DNA of 41,295 nt from DASPWV01 sp046727855 (GTDB taxonomy: Bacteria > Acidobacteriota > Vicinamibacteria > Vicinamibacterales > UBA2999): contig JBKPDL010000156.1 in the NCBI GenBank assembly GCA_046727855.1, forward strand, positions 1 through 41,295, in the 5' to 3' direction. Shown piece by piece: positions 22,754 to 30,806 of this stretch. How positions within the stretch are numbered: position 1 is the first letter of the stretch; each line of letters begins with the position of its first letter. A program made the position numbers and the translations under genes. Under the pieces are notes generated by a model. It did no database searches and had not been told where the DNA came from. It was given only the letters and a program-made list of their open reading frames with translations.

Positions 22754-24973
22754 ATGAGTCGATCGAGGTGCCTCACGGCAATCTCTCTCAGCCTTTTCGC
22801 CGTGTTAGCGGCCCTTCCCGCCGAAGAACTGAATGCGCACGGCACGGAGGCGCGGCGCGTTGTCGTGCTCTCGTGGAAGAAAGACCGCATTACGCGCGTG
22901 CTGGGTGCGAATCGGTCGGAGCTGGGCCTGAACGGAAGCAAGGCGCCGGAGCAGACGTTCACCATCGCTGGGCGATCCTGTCTGTTTGGCGATCTGTTGG
23001 CTTTTGATGTCGACGATGCGTATGCCTTCGACATCGATGAAGCAGTCGACGTCACCGTGACCTACGCGCCCGAACGCACGCAGCCATTCCGCGTAGCGTG
23101 GGATCAGAACGGCGGCGAGGGGTTCGGCCTGTCGGAAATCATCGAGCCCGAGGGCGGCGCGGTTCTTCGGCAGAAGACGATTCGGTTGACGCGGGCGAGG
23201 TTTGCGGGCTTCGGCATTCAGAAAACCGACGTGGCCGTCGGCGGTCGCGGAGGCGTCCTGCTGTGCGACATCAATGTCACCAGGAGCGGGACGACCAAGG
23301 CTCCAACCGCGCTGGGGAAGCTCCGCATCGAAGTCAAAGACGCTCGAACAGGAGCGCTCGTGCCCGCGCGCCTCGGCGTCTACGACGCAACGGGGCGCAC
23401 GCCGTTGCCGTCGGACGACGCGTTGCCCGTGCATCGCTACGCCGACGAGACGCGGCTGATGTGGGTGGCGCAGCGCCTGCTTTGGCCGTCCACCAATCGC
23501 CTGGCCTTCTACGTGAGCGGCCGCTACGAGAGCGACGTACCGGCCGGCCGCTACGAGCTGGTGGCCACCAAAGGCCCCGAGTACCGCGTGTTCACCCGAT
23601 CGCTCGAAGTGAAGCCCGGCCAGATCAACGTCGTCACGATTCCGCTGCAGCGCTACATCGATCAGCCATCGCGGGGTTGGTTCTCTGGCGACACGCATCT
23701 GCACCTGATGCGCGATCGCGCGGACGATTTGGCTGTGTGGGGGGTGGTGGCTGCCGAAGACGTGCACGTCGGCAACCTGCTGGAGATGGGCAACATTGTC
23801 ACTACACACTTCAGGCAGCCGGCGTGGGGTCCTGCGGGCCGATTCTTCCGGAATGGACACCTCATCGCGTCGGGACAAGAGGATCCAAGAACGACGCAGC
23901 GAGGACATACGATCCACCACAACCTCAAGCAGCCGATCCACCTGGCGGCCGAGGACTTCTTTTTGTATCACCACGTGTTCGAGGCGTCTCACGCCCAAGG
24001 CGGCGTCTCGGGCTACGCGCACATGGGTCAGCTTTTCAATGGCCGCCGCGGTCTCGCGCTCGACGTCCCGTTCGGGCTCGTGGACTTTATCGAGGTGCTG
24101 CAAGGCGGCCAGCTGGTCACCAACACCTGGTATCCATTCCTGAACCTTGGGTTCAAGGTGAACCCTGCCGCCGGGTCCGATTATCCGTACTTCGGTCCCT
24201 CGCTGCCCGGCGTCGAGCGCTACTACGTCAAGCTGCCAGGGGAGTTCGACGCTGACGCGTGGTATGCGGCGTTCAGGTCGGGGCGGGTTTTCGTGACCAA
24301 CGGTCCGCTGCTCGACTTCAGCGTCAACGACGCGGAAATGGGGCAGGAGATTCGCGTGCGTTCGGGCGAGCGGCTCGAAGTCACCGCTGTGGCGCAGCTG
24401 AACCCCGACATCGACGCGCTCGGCCGACTGGAAGTGATCGTCCAGGGCGACGTGGTTACCACTGAGCGTGGCGGCGGTGATCGCGTCGAACTTCGGACGG
24501 CACTGACAGCGGACCGCAGCATGTGGATCGCCGTTAGGGCACTCGGCCGTCGCGAACCCGATTCTGAAGGGCCCGTGCGACATCTGTCGGCCATCGCGCA
24601 CAGCGCCCCGATCTACGTGATCGTTGACGACCAGCCGTTTTGGAAGACGTCTGCAGTAGCGGATCTGGTGAAGGAACAGCGGCAGCTCCTCCAAGAGCTG
24701 ATCACCGCGCCCGTCGACCCCATGGGTGACCTCGAGGCGTGGGAGACCGTCGATGTGCTCGCGCGCCAGTGGGAGCGCCAGCGCTACCTGCTGCGTCCGC
24801 GCATTGAACAAGCCGACGCCCGGTATAAGGACATACTCAAACGCGCCACGGGCGCGACTTCATCCGCATCGGCGCGCGGCATTGGAGGCCTCGGTCTGGC
24901 CGGGCTGATCGCGGGCTGCTACTGCTTCGTCCGCTTTCGACTTCGCCCCCCGGCGTCCGGCACACATCCCTGA
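22754..24973 (+). CDS. CehA/McbA-family metallohydrolase, C-terminally anchored
   Basis: The protein is 739 aa from ATG 22754, which begins a Sec signal peptide (MSRSRCLTAISLSLFAVLAA); the frame is open far upstream but without coding character. The PHP-like catalytic part starts near residue 313 with GDTHLHLMRD (HxH metal motif) and includes GYAHMGQLFNGRRG and VTNGPLLDFSVND. The N-terminal half contains a repeated beta domain (CLFGDLLAFDVDDAYAFDID). A hydrophobic segment near the C-terminus (GLGLAGLIAGCYCFVRF) probably anchors it in the membrane, unlike its paralogue at 30807. Known relatives hydrolyse esters or amides such as carbamates. It is first in a tight operon. Confidence 0.82.
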   Translation: MSRSRCLTAISLSLFAVLAALPAEELNAHGTEARRVVVLSWKKDRITRVLGANRSELGLNGSKAPEQTFTIAGRSCLFGDLLAFDVDDAYAFDIDEAVDVTVTYAPERTQPFRVAWDQNGGEGFGLSEIIEPEGGAVLRQKTIRLTRARFAGFGIQKTDVAVGGRGGVLLCDINVTRSGTTKAPTALGKLRIEVKDARTGALVPARLGVYDATGRTPLPSDDALPVHRYADETRLMWVAQRLLWPSTNRLAFYVSGRYESDVPAGRYELVATKGPEYRVFTRSLEVKPGQINVVTIPLQRYIDQPSRGWFSGDTHLHLMRDRADDLAVWGVVAAEDVHVGNLLEMGNIVTTHFRQPAWGPAGRFFRNGHLIASGQEDPRTTQRGHTIHHNLKQPIHLAAEDFFLYHHVFEASHAQGGVSGYAHMGQLFNGRRGLALDVPFGLVDFIEVLQGGQLVTNTWYPFLNLGFKVNPAAGSDYPYFGPSLPGVERYYVKLPGEFDADAWYAAFRSGRVFVTNGPLLDFSVNDAEMGQEIRVRSGERLEVTAVAQLNPDIDALGRLEVIVQGDVVTTERGGGDRVELRTALTADRSMWIAVRALGRREPDSEGPVRHLSAIAHSAPIYVIVDDQPFWKTSAVADLVKEQRQLLQELITAPVDPMGDLEAWETVDVLARQWERQRYLLRPRIEQADARYKDILKRATGATSSASARGIGGLGLAGLIAGCYCFVRFRLRPPASGTHP

Positions 24974-24991
24974 CGCAAAGGAGAGTTACCG

Positions 24992-27496
24992 ATGGCTCCG
25001 CACAACGACGAAGTCGATCGCGAGAAGGAATCAAACATCGAGCGGCCACCGGCGGCGGAAGTGAGCCGGCGCGACTTCCTCAAGACCGTCGGCGTGGCAG
25101 GAGCGGCCGGTAGCGTTGCGGCGCAGGGCGCCGTGCTGCCGGTGCAAGCGCAGACGGCGCCGGCGGCACAGCAGCCGCCGCCAGGCAGCGCCGGCGCTGC
25201 GCCGATTAGCCAGCGGCCTTACATGCGGATCCGGCAGGAGGTGTCGGAGAACCTCATCAAACGCGGCATCGTGGGTTACGCCGATCGCCTGCGGGTGCAG
25301 CCAGGCGAGACGATCAAGTTCATGGTCAGTAGCGAACTCCCACGCTATCGGGTCGACATCGTCAGACTGATTCACGGCGACGCCAATCCTAAGGGGCCCG
25401 GCATCAAGGAAGTGGTCGTTGACACACCGAGTAACGGCGAGTACGCGGGTCGGAGACAGGAGTTGCCGCTCGGGTCGTACGCGTTCGTTCCCGACAAGCC
25501 GGCGCTACGTATCACCGGCAGCTTCAGCTTCACGGCATGGATTGCACCCACGAGCCAGCGCGGCAGCTCGCCGGATTCATTCGTGGGATTCGAGGGCGTC
25601 CTTACGAAATGGGCGGGATCGCGCGGCGGATACGGCATCTTCATCGACGAGGAAGGCCGGCTCGCGCTCTGGCTTGCCGACACCTCGGGGAAGGTCGAGA
25701 AGCTCGCGTGCCAGCAACCCCTCCGGCCGTGGGTGCCCGCGATTCCTGGGATGAACAACCGCCCGCAGGGCGTTCCGACCTCGTGGTACTTCGTCGCCGT
25801 CACCTTCGACGCGGCGACGGGACGCGTGGAGATTCACCAGGATCCCCTAAACACGTTCACCTTCGACCCCACTCGCGTGATCACCGAACAGACGACTACG
25901 ATCCGGACAATCGCCACAAACTCCGCGCCGCTGCTGATCGCCGCGTCGTGGGAGACCGCTGACAAGGTGGCCGCGCATTACAACGGCAAGATTGACAATC
26001 CTCGCCTCTATTCACGCGCGCTCAGCCGCCCAGAGATCGCCGAGCTGAAGCTGGGGCGCGGTCCGACCGATCCGCTAGCGGCCTGGGACTTCTCGGTCGA
26101 CATCGAGTCGGACCAGATCACCGACACCGGTCCAGGCGGACTGCACGGCCGCACGGTGAACCTTCCCATGCGGGCGGTGACCGGCCACGCCTGGGACTCG
26201 TTCGAGATGGACTACAAGCGAGCGCGCCAACAGTACGGGGCCATCTACTTCCACGACGACGACCTCGACGATGCGGCGTGGGAGCCGGGCTTCGAGTTCC
26301 GCGTGCCAGGCACATTGAAATCTGGGATGTATGCGGCGCGGCTCCGGGCGGGCACCTACGAGGACTACATCCCGTTCACAGTGCGCCCGAAGAAGGGACA
26401 TCCCACCTCCGCGACAATCGCGCTTCTCATTCCGACCTTCAGCTATCTGGCCTATGCGGGCACGGGGACCAGCGCCTTCCGTCCGCTCAGCCTGTATTCG
26501 CGGCACAGCGACGGCAGCGGCGTGTGCTACTCGTCGCGCCTCAGGCCGATCACGAACATGCGGCCAAAGATCCAAACCAACAATCCTTGGCAGTTCATGG
26601 CGGACACACACCTCATCGACTGGCTCGAGGCGAAGCAATTCGAGGTGGACTTCCTTACCGACGAGGATCTGCACTTCGAGGGAGTAGCGGCGCTGACGCC
26701 CTACAAGGTCGTGATGACGGCCACGCATCCCGAGTACTACTCACTCGAGATGCTGAACGGGCTACGCAACTATCTGAACGGCGGAGGGCGACTGATGTAT
26801 CTGGGCGGCAACGGATTCTACTGGGTCACGCCAATGGACCCAACCGGCCGCTATATCGAAGTCCGTCGGCGGGATGGGACGGAGCACTGGCAAGGCGCGC
26901 CGGGCGAGCACTACCACAGCCTGACCGGTGAGCCGGGCGGCCTGTGGCGATTCCGCGGAATGGCGCCACAGCAGTTCTTCGGCGTTGGCTTCACCGCGCA
27001 AGGTTTCGATCGCAACCAGCCGTTTACGCGCATGCCCGGCAGCTTCGATCCGCGCGCCTCATGGATCTTCGAGGGCGTTGGACGCGACGAGTTGATAGGT
27101 GATCATCCGTCGCTCGTGCTCGAGGTAGGCGCCGCAGGCTCCGAGCTTGATCGTGCCGACTTCGCGCTCGGGACACCGCCGCACACGTTGGTGTTGGCGT
27201 CCTCATCGGGTCATTCCGATGCGTACCAGCACGTCGTCGAACAGATCAACACGTCGAACGGGGCGCGGCCGGGAGGGACGCAGAACCCCTTGGTCCGCGC
27301 CGATATGGTGTTTCTCGAATATCCCAACGGCGGTGCAGTGTTCTCGTCGAGCGCGATCGCGTGGTGCGGGTGCCTTTCGTACAACAACTACACCAACAAC
27401 GTGTCGCGGATCACCGAGAACGTGGTTCGACGATTTGCGTCGGCCGAGCCATTCCCGGCGCCGCAGGCGCCCACGGTATCGAGTCAGCGGGCGTGA
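24992..27496 (+). CDS. Tat-exported N,N-dimethylformamidase large-subunit-like protein
   Basis: The protein is 834 aa, 18 bases after the CehA-like gene, with AAAGGAGA before the ATG. Tat signal SRRDFLKTVGVAGAAGS. An N-terminal beta region is followed by a LamG/concanavalin-like insert at about 173-355 (SFSFTAWIAP ... NPRLYSRALSRPEIAEL), then the C-terminal domain of DMFase-type enzymes at about 420-815 (AYAGTGTSAFRPLS, TDEDLHFEGV, EYYSLEMLNGLRNYLNGGGR). Studied members cleave dimethylformamide to dimethylamine and formate with an iron held by tyrosine and glutamate. No recognisable small subunit is nearby. Cytoplasmic DMFases lack a Tat signal, so this would be a periplasmic version with an unknown amide substrate. 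Confidence 0.78.
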   Translation: MAPHNDEVDREKESNIERPPAAEVSRRDFLKTVGVAGAAGSVAAQGAVLPVQAQTAPAAQQPPPGSAGAAPISQRPYMRIRQEVSENLIKRGIVGYADRLRVQPGETIKFMVSSELPRYRVDIVRLIHGDANPKGPGIKEVVVDTPSNGEYAGRRQELPLGSYAFVPDKPALRITGSFSFTAWIAPTSQRGSSPDSFVGFEGVLTKWAGSRGGYGIFIDEEGRLALWLADTSGKVEKLACQQPLRPWVPAIPGMNNRPQGVPTSWYFVAVTFDAATGRVEIHQDPLNTFTFDPTRVITEQTTTIRTIATNSAPLLIAASWETADKVAAHYNGKIDNPRLYSRALSRPEIAELKLGRGPTDPLAAWDFSVDIESDQITDTGPGGLHGRTVNLPMRAVTGHAWDSFEMDYKRARQQYGAIYFHDDDLDDAAWEPGFEFRVPGTLKSGMYAARLRAGTYEDYIPFTVRPKKGHPTSATIALLIPTFSYLAYAGTGTSAFRPLSLYSRHSDGSGVCYSSRLRPITNMRPKIQTNNPWQFMADTHLIDWLEAKQFEVDFLTDEDLHFEGVAALTPYKVVMTATHPEYYSLEMLNGLRNYLNGGGRLMYLGGNGFYWVTPMDPTGRYIEVRRRDGTEHWQGAPGEHYHSLTGEPGGLWRFRGMAPQQFFGVGFTAQGFDRNQPFTRMPGSFDPRASWIFEGVGRDELIGDHPSLVLEVGAAGSELDRADFALGTPPHTLVLASSSGHSDAYQHVVEQINTSNGARPGGTQNPLVRADMVFLEYPNGGAVFSSSAIAWCGCLSYNNYTNNVSRITENVVRRFASAEPFPAPQAPTVSSQRA

Positions 27497-27504
27497 GCGG
27501 AGCA

Positions 27505-27978
27505 ATGGAGGGGCAGGCTCGAGAGGAATTTCTCCGCCGGTACGCGACGTCGCCGATACACGTACCGCGCTTGGAGCGGTGGCTCGCGATGTTCGGCGTG
27601 GACGAGCGGGACGACGCGTTCTGCCGCCGATTTATCGGCTGGGATCGCGCGTGCCCCGACCCGGAAGCGGCTCGCATCGTTACCGAGGTGCTCTCAGCGA
27701 GCGACGACGCGGGGCAGATTGTCTGTGTCGGGGAAGAGGTCGTCCGCGGCGCGATTCGCTGGATGAGCGAGGTCGCGTGGCTGTCTGTGGCCGAACGCGC
27801 AAACCTGTTGCGCGACGGCGTGACCGCCCCCGAGGGGGCAGTCGCCGCCGACTTCGTAGCGTTTCTCGCGACGGCTGACGATTTGGATGCTGCGGCGTTC
27901 CGGAGCGCAGTCGAATCGTTGACCCGACGGTTACGAAGTCACCGACTTTCGGGAACAGATCCGAATCGGTGCGGTTGA
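27505..27978 (+). CDS. Protein of unknown function in the DMFase operon
   Basis: The protein is 157 aa from ATG 27505; a GTG at 27493 that overlaps the upstream stop is an alternative start. It is mostly helical by composition, rich in Asp, Glu, Arg and Ala, with no signal peptide or membrane segment. Motifs I can see are HVPRLERWLAMFGVDERDD near the start, CRRFIGWDRACPD, and a C-terminal SVESLTRRLRSHRL. I do not recognise a family. Its place between DMFase-like and receptor genes suggests a role with the enzyme, such as an accessory factor, but its sequence does not resemble the known DMFase small subunit as I recall it. Confidence 0.7.
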   Translation: MEGQAREEFLRRYATSPIHVPRLERWLAMFGVDERDDAFCRRFIGWDRACPDPEAARIVTEVLSASDDAGQIVCVGEEVVRGAIRWMSEVAWLSVAERANLLRDGVTAPEGAVAADFVAFLATADDLDAAAFRSAVESLTRRLRSHRLSGTDPNRCG

Positions 27979-27999
27979 AACGAAGGGAGGCTGAGGTCT

Positions 28000-30804
28000 A
28001 TGGTCCGTCGACTTCTTCTGACCGTCGGTGTGATGCTGCTTGCTACGTTGCCGGTCGCCGCCCAGGACGCGACGTTGACGGGCACCGTGATGGACGAATC
28101 GAAGGCGGTGCTGCCCGGCGCGGCCGTCACCGCGATGTCCCGTGCCACCGGCAGAGTGTTCGAGAGCGTCTCAAACGAGCGAGGCGAGTATCGGATATTG
28201 GGTTTGCCGCCGGATCGGTACGATCTGAAGGTCGAACTCGCTGGCTTCGTCACACTCGTGGTCTCCGACATCGAGCTGCTCGTAGGCCAAAACGCGACGG
28301 TGCCTTTCACGCTCAAGCTGGCGTCGCTTGACGAGACGATCACGGTAACGAGCGAGTCGCCGCTCGTCGACCTTCGCACTGCACGGGTTGCGGGCAATAT
28401 CGATCGGCGCCAGATGGAGCAGTTGCCCATCTCGGGCCGCAACTGGATGCAGTTGTCGATGATGGTACCGGGCATCACCGCTAACGCCGTGAGCGACACG
28501 CCAGGCATCAGTGGGCTCACGAACTTCCAACTCAATCTCGACGGCCAGGAAATCACGCAGCACACTTCGGTGACTTCGTTCGGGCAGCCAGGAATCAGCC
28601 GTGAGGCCATCGCCGAGTATCAGGTCGTGACCAATATGTTCGACGTAACTTCTGGACGCTCAGCAGGCATCCAGGTGCAGGCGATTTCGCGCGCGGGCAC
28701 AAACAACCTGGCAGGTAGTGTCTTCGGCTATTTCCGTGACGACAAATTTAACGCGCCCGATCCCTTCCTGAACCGGGTGCTTCCATACTCCAACAGCCAA
28801 GTCGGTGGCACGCTGGGCGGCCCAATCGTGCCCAACCGGATGCACTACTTCGGGTCGTACGAGCGCGAGCGGGAGCCAAATACGGCGATCATCACTCCAT
28901 CGGCCCTGGCACCGCAGCTCATCACGATGCCGATTGAGGAGAAGAAAGATAGCTACCTTGGTCGCTTCGACGCTCAGCTTACCGCGAGCGATCATCTCGT
29001 GGTTCGCGGCAATCTGTACAAGCGCTTTCTGCCCAACGATGGGGTGACCAGCCATCCGAGTCGCGGTACGAAGAAGGACATCACCTCGTATGCAGCGACG
29101 GCGATCTGGTCGCATGTGAGCGGCAGCAACCTCCTCCACGAGGTACGAGGGGGCATCTACAAGTTTTATTGGACCTACGAAGGGATGGACGGCCTTATCT
29201 TGACCCCGGAGTATCAGTTCCCTGGCCTGATTCTCGGGCTCAACTGGAACTACCCGGAATTCATCCGCGAGACACGCTACCCGGTGCGGTACGACATGTC
29301 ATGGAATACCGGCAAACACGATCTGAAGATCGGCGGCGAGTGGATGTACGCGGTGGACGATGGCGACTGGCCGGCGCGCTCGCGCGGACAGTACTTCTTC
29401 CGATCGTTGCCGCCCAATGCCGGGAACCGCTTCCCGCTCCACTTGGACTCGACGCACTGGGACTTCAGCGGCCTCGACTCCACAGTGCTGCGATTCGACC
29501 AGACTTACGCGAGAGAGTGGACCTACAACGTGCCGCGCCCGCGTTACGCGATCTGGATCGGCGACACCTGGACGTTGAACCAGCGGCTTACGCTTAACCT
29601 CGGCATCCGGTACGACGTGGCACCGGGCGACTTCTACGCCCCGGGCGTGATGGAGACCGACGTCATCATCAACAACGGCCGGGACACGGTAAACGCCGGT
29701 TACCGCAACAATCTGGGCGACTACAACAACGTGGCACCTCGCGTGGGCTTCGCTTGGAACGTCAGGGGGGATGGGAACCTAGTGGTCCGTGGCGGCACAG
29801 GCCTCTTCTACGGGCATATTGGAGGCAATCCGAGTTGGGATCAGCAGCTCTGGAACGGCCAGCGCGTCATCTTCAATTCGTATGCGAACGACAACTTGCC
29901 CGGGTTCATCGCCGACCCGACGCGCGGCGTGACGGCCGACGACATCCTGTCGGGCCGTGTACCGCTGGCGCCGCAGAGCCTGTCCGTGCTCGCACACGAC
30001 ATCCAGACGCCCTATAGTTGGCAGACCATTCTCGGGTTCCAGAAGCGCCTGAGCGACGTGATGGGATTCGACGCCGACCTCGTGTACAAGCGCGGCTACC
30101 ATTTCGAGACGCAGAACGATCCGAATCTCTTCTACGACCCTGAGACCGGCCTGGCGAAGAACCCATCCATGCACGGAAGGCCAAGGCCCGACTACGGGCC
30201 GTTCCGATTGATCGGCACTGATGCAAGTTCTGAGTACCTGGCGCTGGTCACGGCGGCAAACCGACGATACCGCAACAACTTCCAATGGGGCATGACCTAC
30301 ACGCTCATCTTCTTCGACAACGGTTCGGGCATTGGCGGCGCGGGCTACGGCAACACGTACGTCAACCCCTTTGACATTCGCTACAACTGGTCGCGCTCGA
30401 GCAGCTTCCAGCGTCACACTTTCCGCGCCAACGGAATCGTCAATCTGCCTTGGAGCGTGATGCTAGCGACGATATTCCAGTACGGCTCTGGCGAATACAG
30501 CAGCATCAGCTCGGGGTTCAACCTGCAGGGAGGGCCTGGAGCAAATCGCTTCCGTCGCGATGGCAGTTTTATTCCGCAGAACACCTTTCACAATGATCCG
30601 TGGCAGTCGCTCGATCTGCGAGTCTCCAAGGAGTTCAACCTCGGATGGCGATTCAAGCTCTCGGGAATCGCCGAGATTTTCAACGTCTACAACTTCAAGC
30701 GGTACTCGTACAACCTGCTGGAGACCTCGCCGACCTTCGGCCAGATCACCGCATCCGCCGGCCGGCCGCGCAGCGGCCAGCTGGCGTTCCGCCTGACCTT
30801 CTGA
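28000..30804 (+). CDS. TonB-dependent receptor of the CehA/DMFase operon
   Basis: The protein is 934 aa; ATG 28000 follows GGGAGG. Signal peptide (MLLATLPVAAQ), carboxypeptidase-regulatory-like domain (ATLTGTVMDESKAVLPGAAV), plug (DETITVTSESPLVDLRTARV), then the barrel ending in QLAFRLTF. It is 21 bases downstream of the unknown gene and two bases upstream of the second CehA-like gene, so translation of the latter is probably coupled. The surrounding exported hydrolases suggest that its ligand is an amide- or ester-containing compound, but the sequence gives no direct evidence of ligand. Confidence 0.92.
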   Translation: MVRRLLLTVGVMLLATLPVAAQDATLTGTVMDESKAVLPGAAVTAMSRATGRVFESVSNERGEYRILGLPPDRYDLKVELAGFVTLVVSDIELLVGQNATVPFTLKLASLDETITVTSESPLVDLRTARVAGNIDRRQMEQLPISGRNWMQLSMMVPGITANAVSDTPGISGLTNFQLNLDGQEITQHTSVTSFGQPGISREAIAEYQVVTNMFDVTSGRSAGIQVQAISRAGTNNLAGSVFGYFRDDKFNAPDPFLNRVLPYSNSQVGGTLGGPIVPNRMHYFGSYEREREPNTAIITPSALAPQLITMPIEEKKDSYLGRFDAQLTASDHLVVRGNLYKRFLPNDGVTSHPSRGTKKDITSYAATAIWSHVSGSNLLHEVRGGIYKFYWTYEGMDGLILTPEYQFPGLILGLNWNYPEFIRETRYPVRYDMSWNTGKHDLKIGGEWMYAVDDGDWPARSRGQYFFRSLPPNAGNRFPLHLDSTHWDFSGLDSTVLRFDQTYAREWTYNVPRPRYAIWIGDTWTLNQRLTLNLGIRYDVAPGDFYAPGVMETDVIINNGRDTVNAGYRNNLGDYNNVAPRVGFAWNVRGDGNLVVRGGTGLFYGHIGGNPSWDQQLWNGQRVIFNSYANDNLPGFIADPTRGVTADDILSGRVPLAPQSLSVLAHDIQTPYSWQTILGFQKRLSDVMGFDADLVYKRGYHFETQNDPNLFYDPETGLAKNPSMHGRPRPDYGPFRLIGTDASSEYLALVTAANRRYRNNFQWGMTYTLIFFDNGSGIGGAGYGNTYVNPFDIRYNWSRSSSFQRHTFRANGIVNLPWSVMLATIFQYGSGEYSSISSGFNLQGGPGANRFRRDGSFIPQNTFHNDPWQSLDLRVSKEFNLGWRFKLSGIAEIFNVYNFKRYSYNLLETSPTFGQITASAGRPRSGQLAFRLTF

Positions 30805-30806
30805 TT

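Noticed and set aside
22805..24811. Minus-strand open frame of 668 codons opposite the CehA-like gene
   Set aside because: The plus strand encodes recognisable metallohydrolase motifs throughout; the antisense frame is compositional.
27505..27978. Assignment of the unknown protein as DMFase small subunit
   Set aside because: Position would fit, but the sequence does not resemble the known 132-aa subunit as I remember it, so I left it as unknown.
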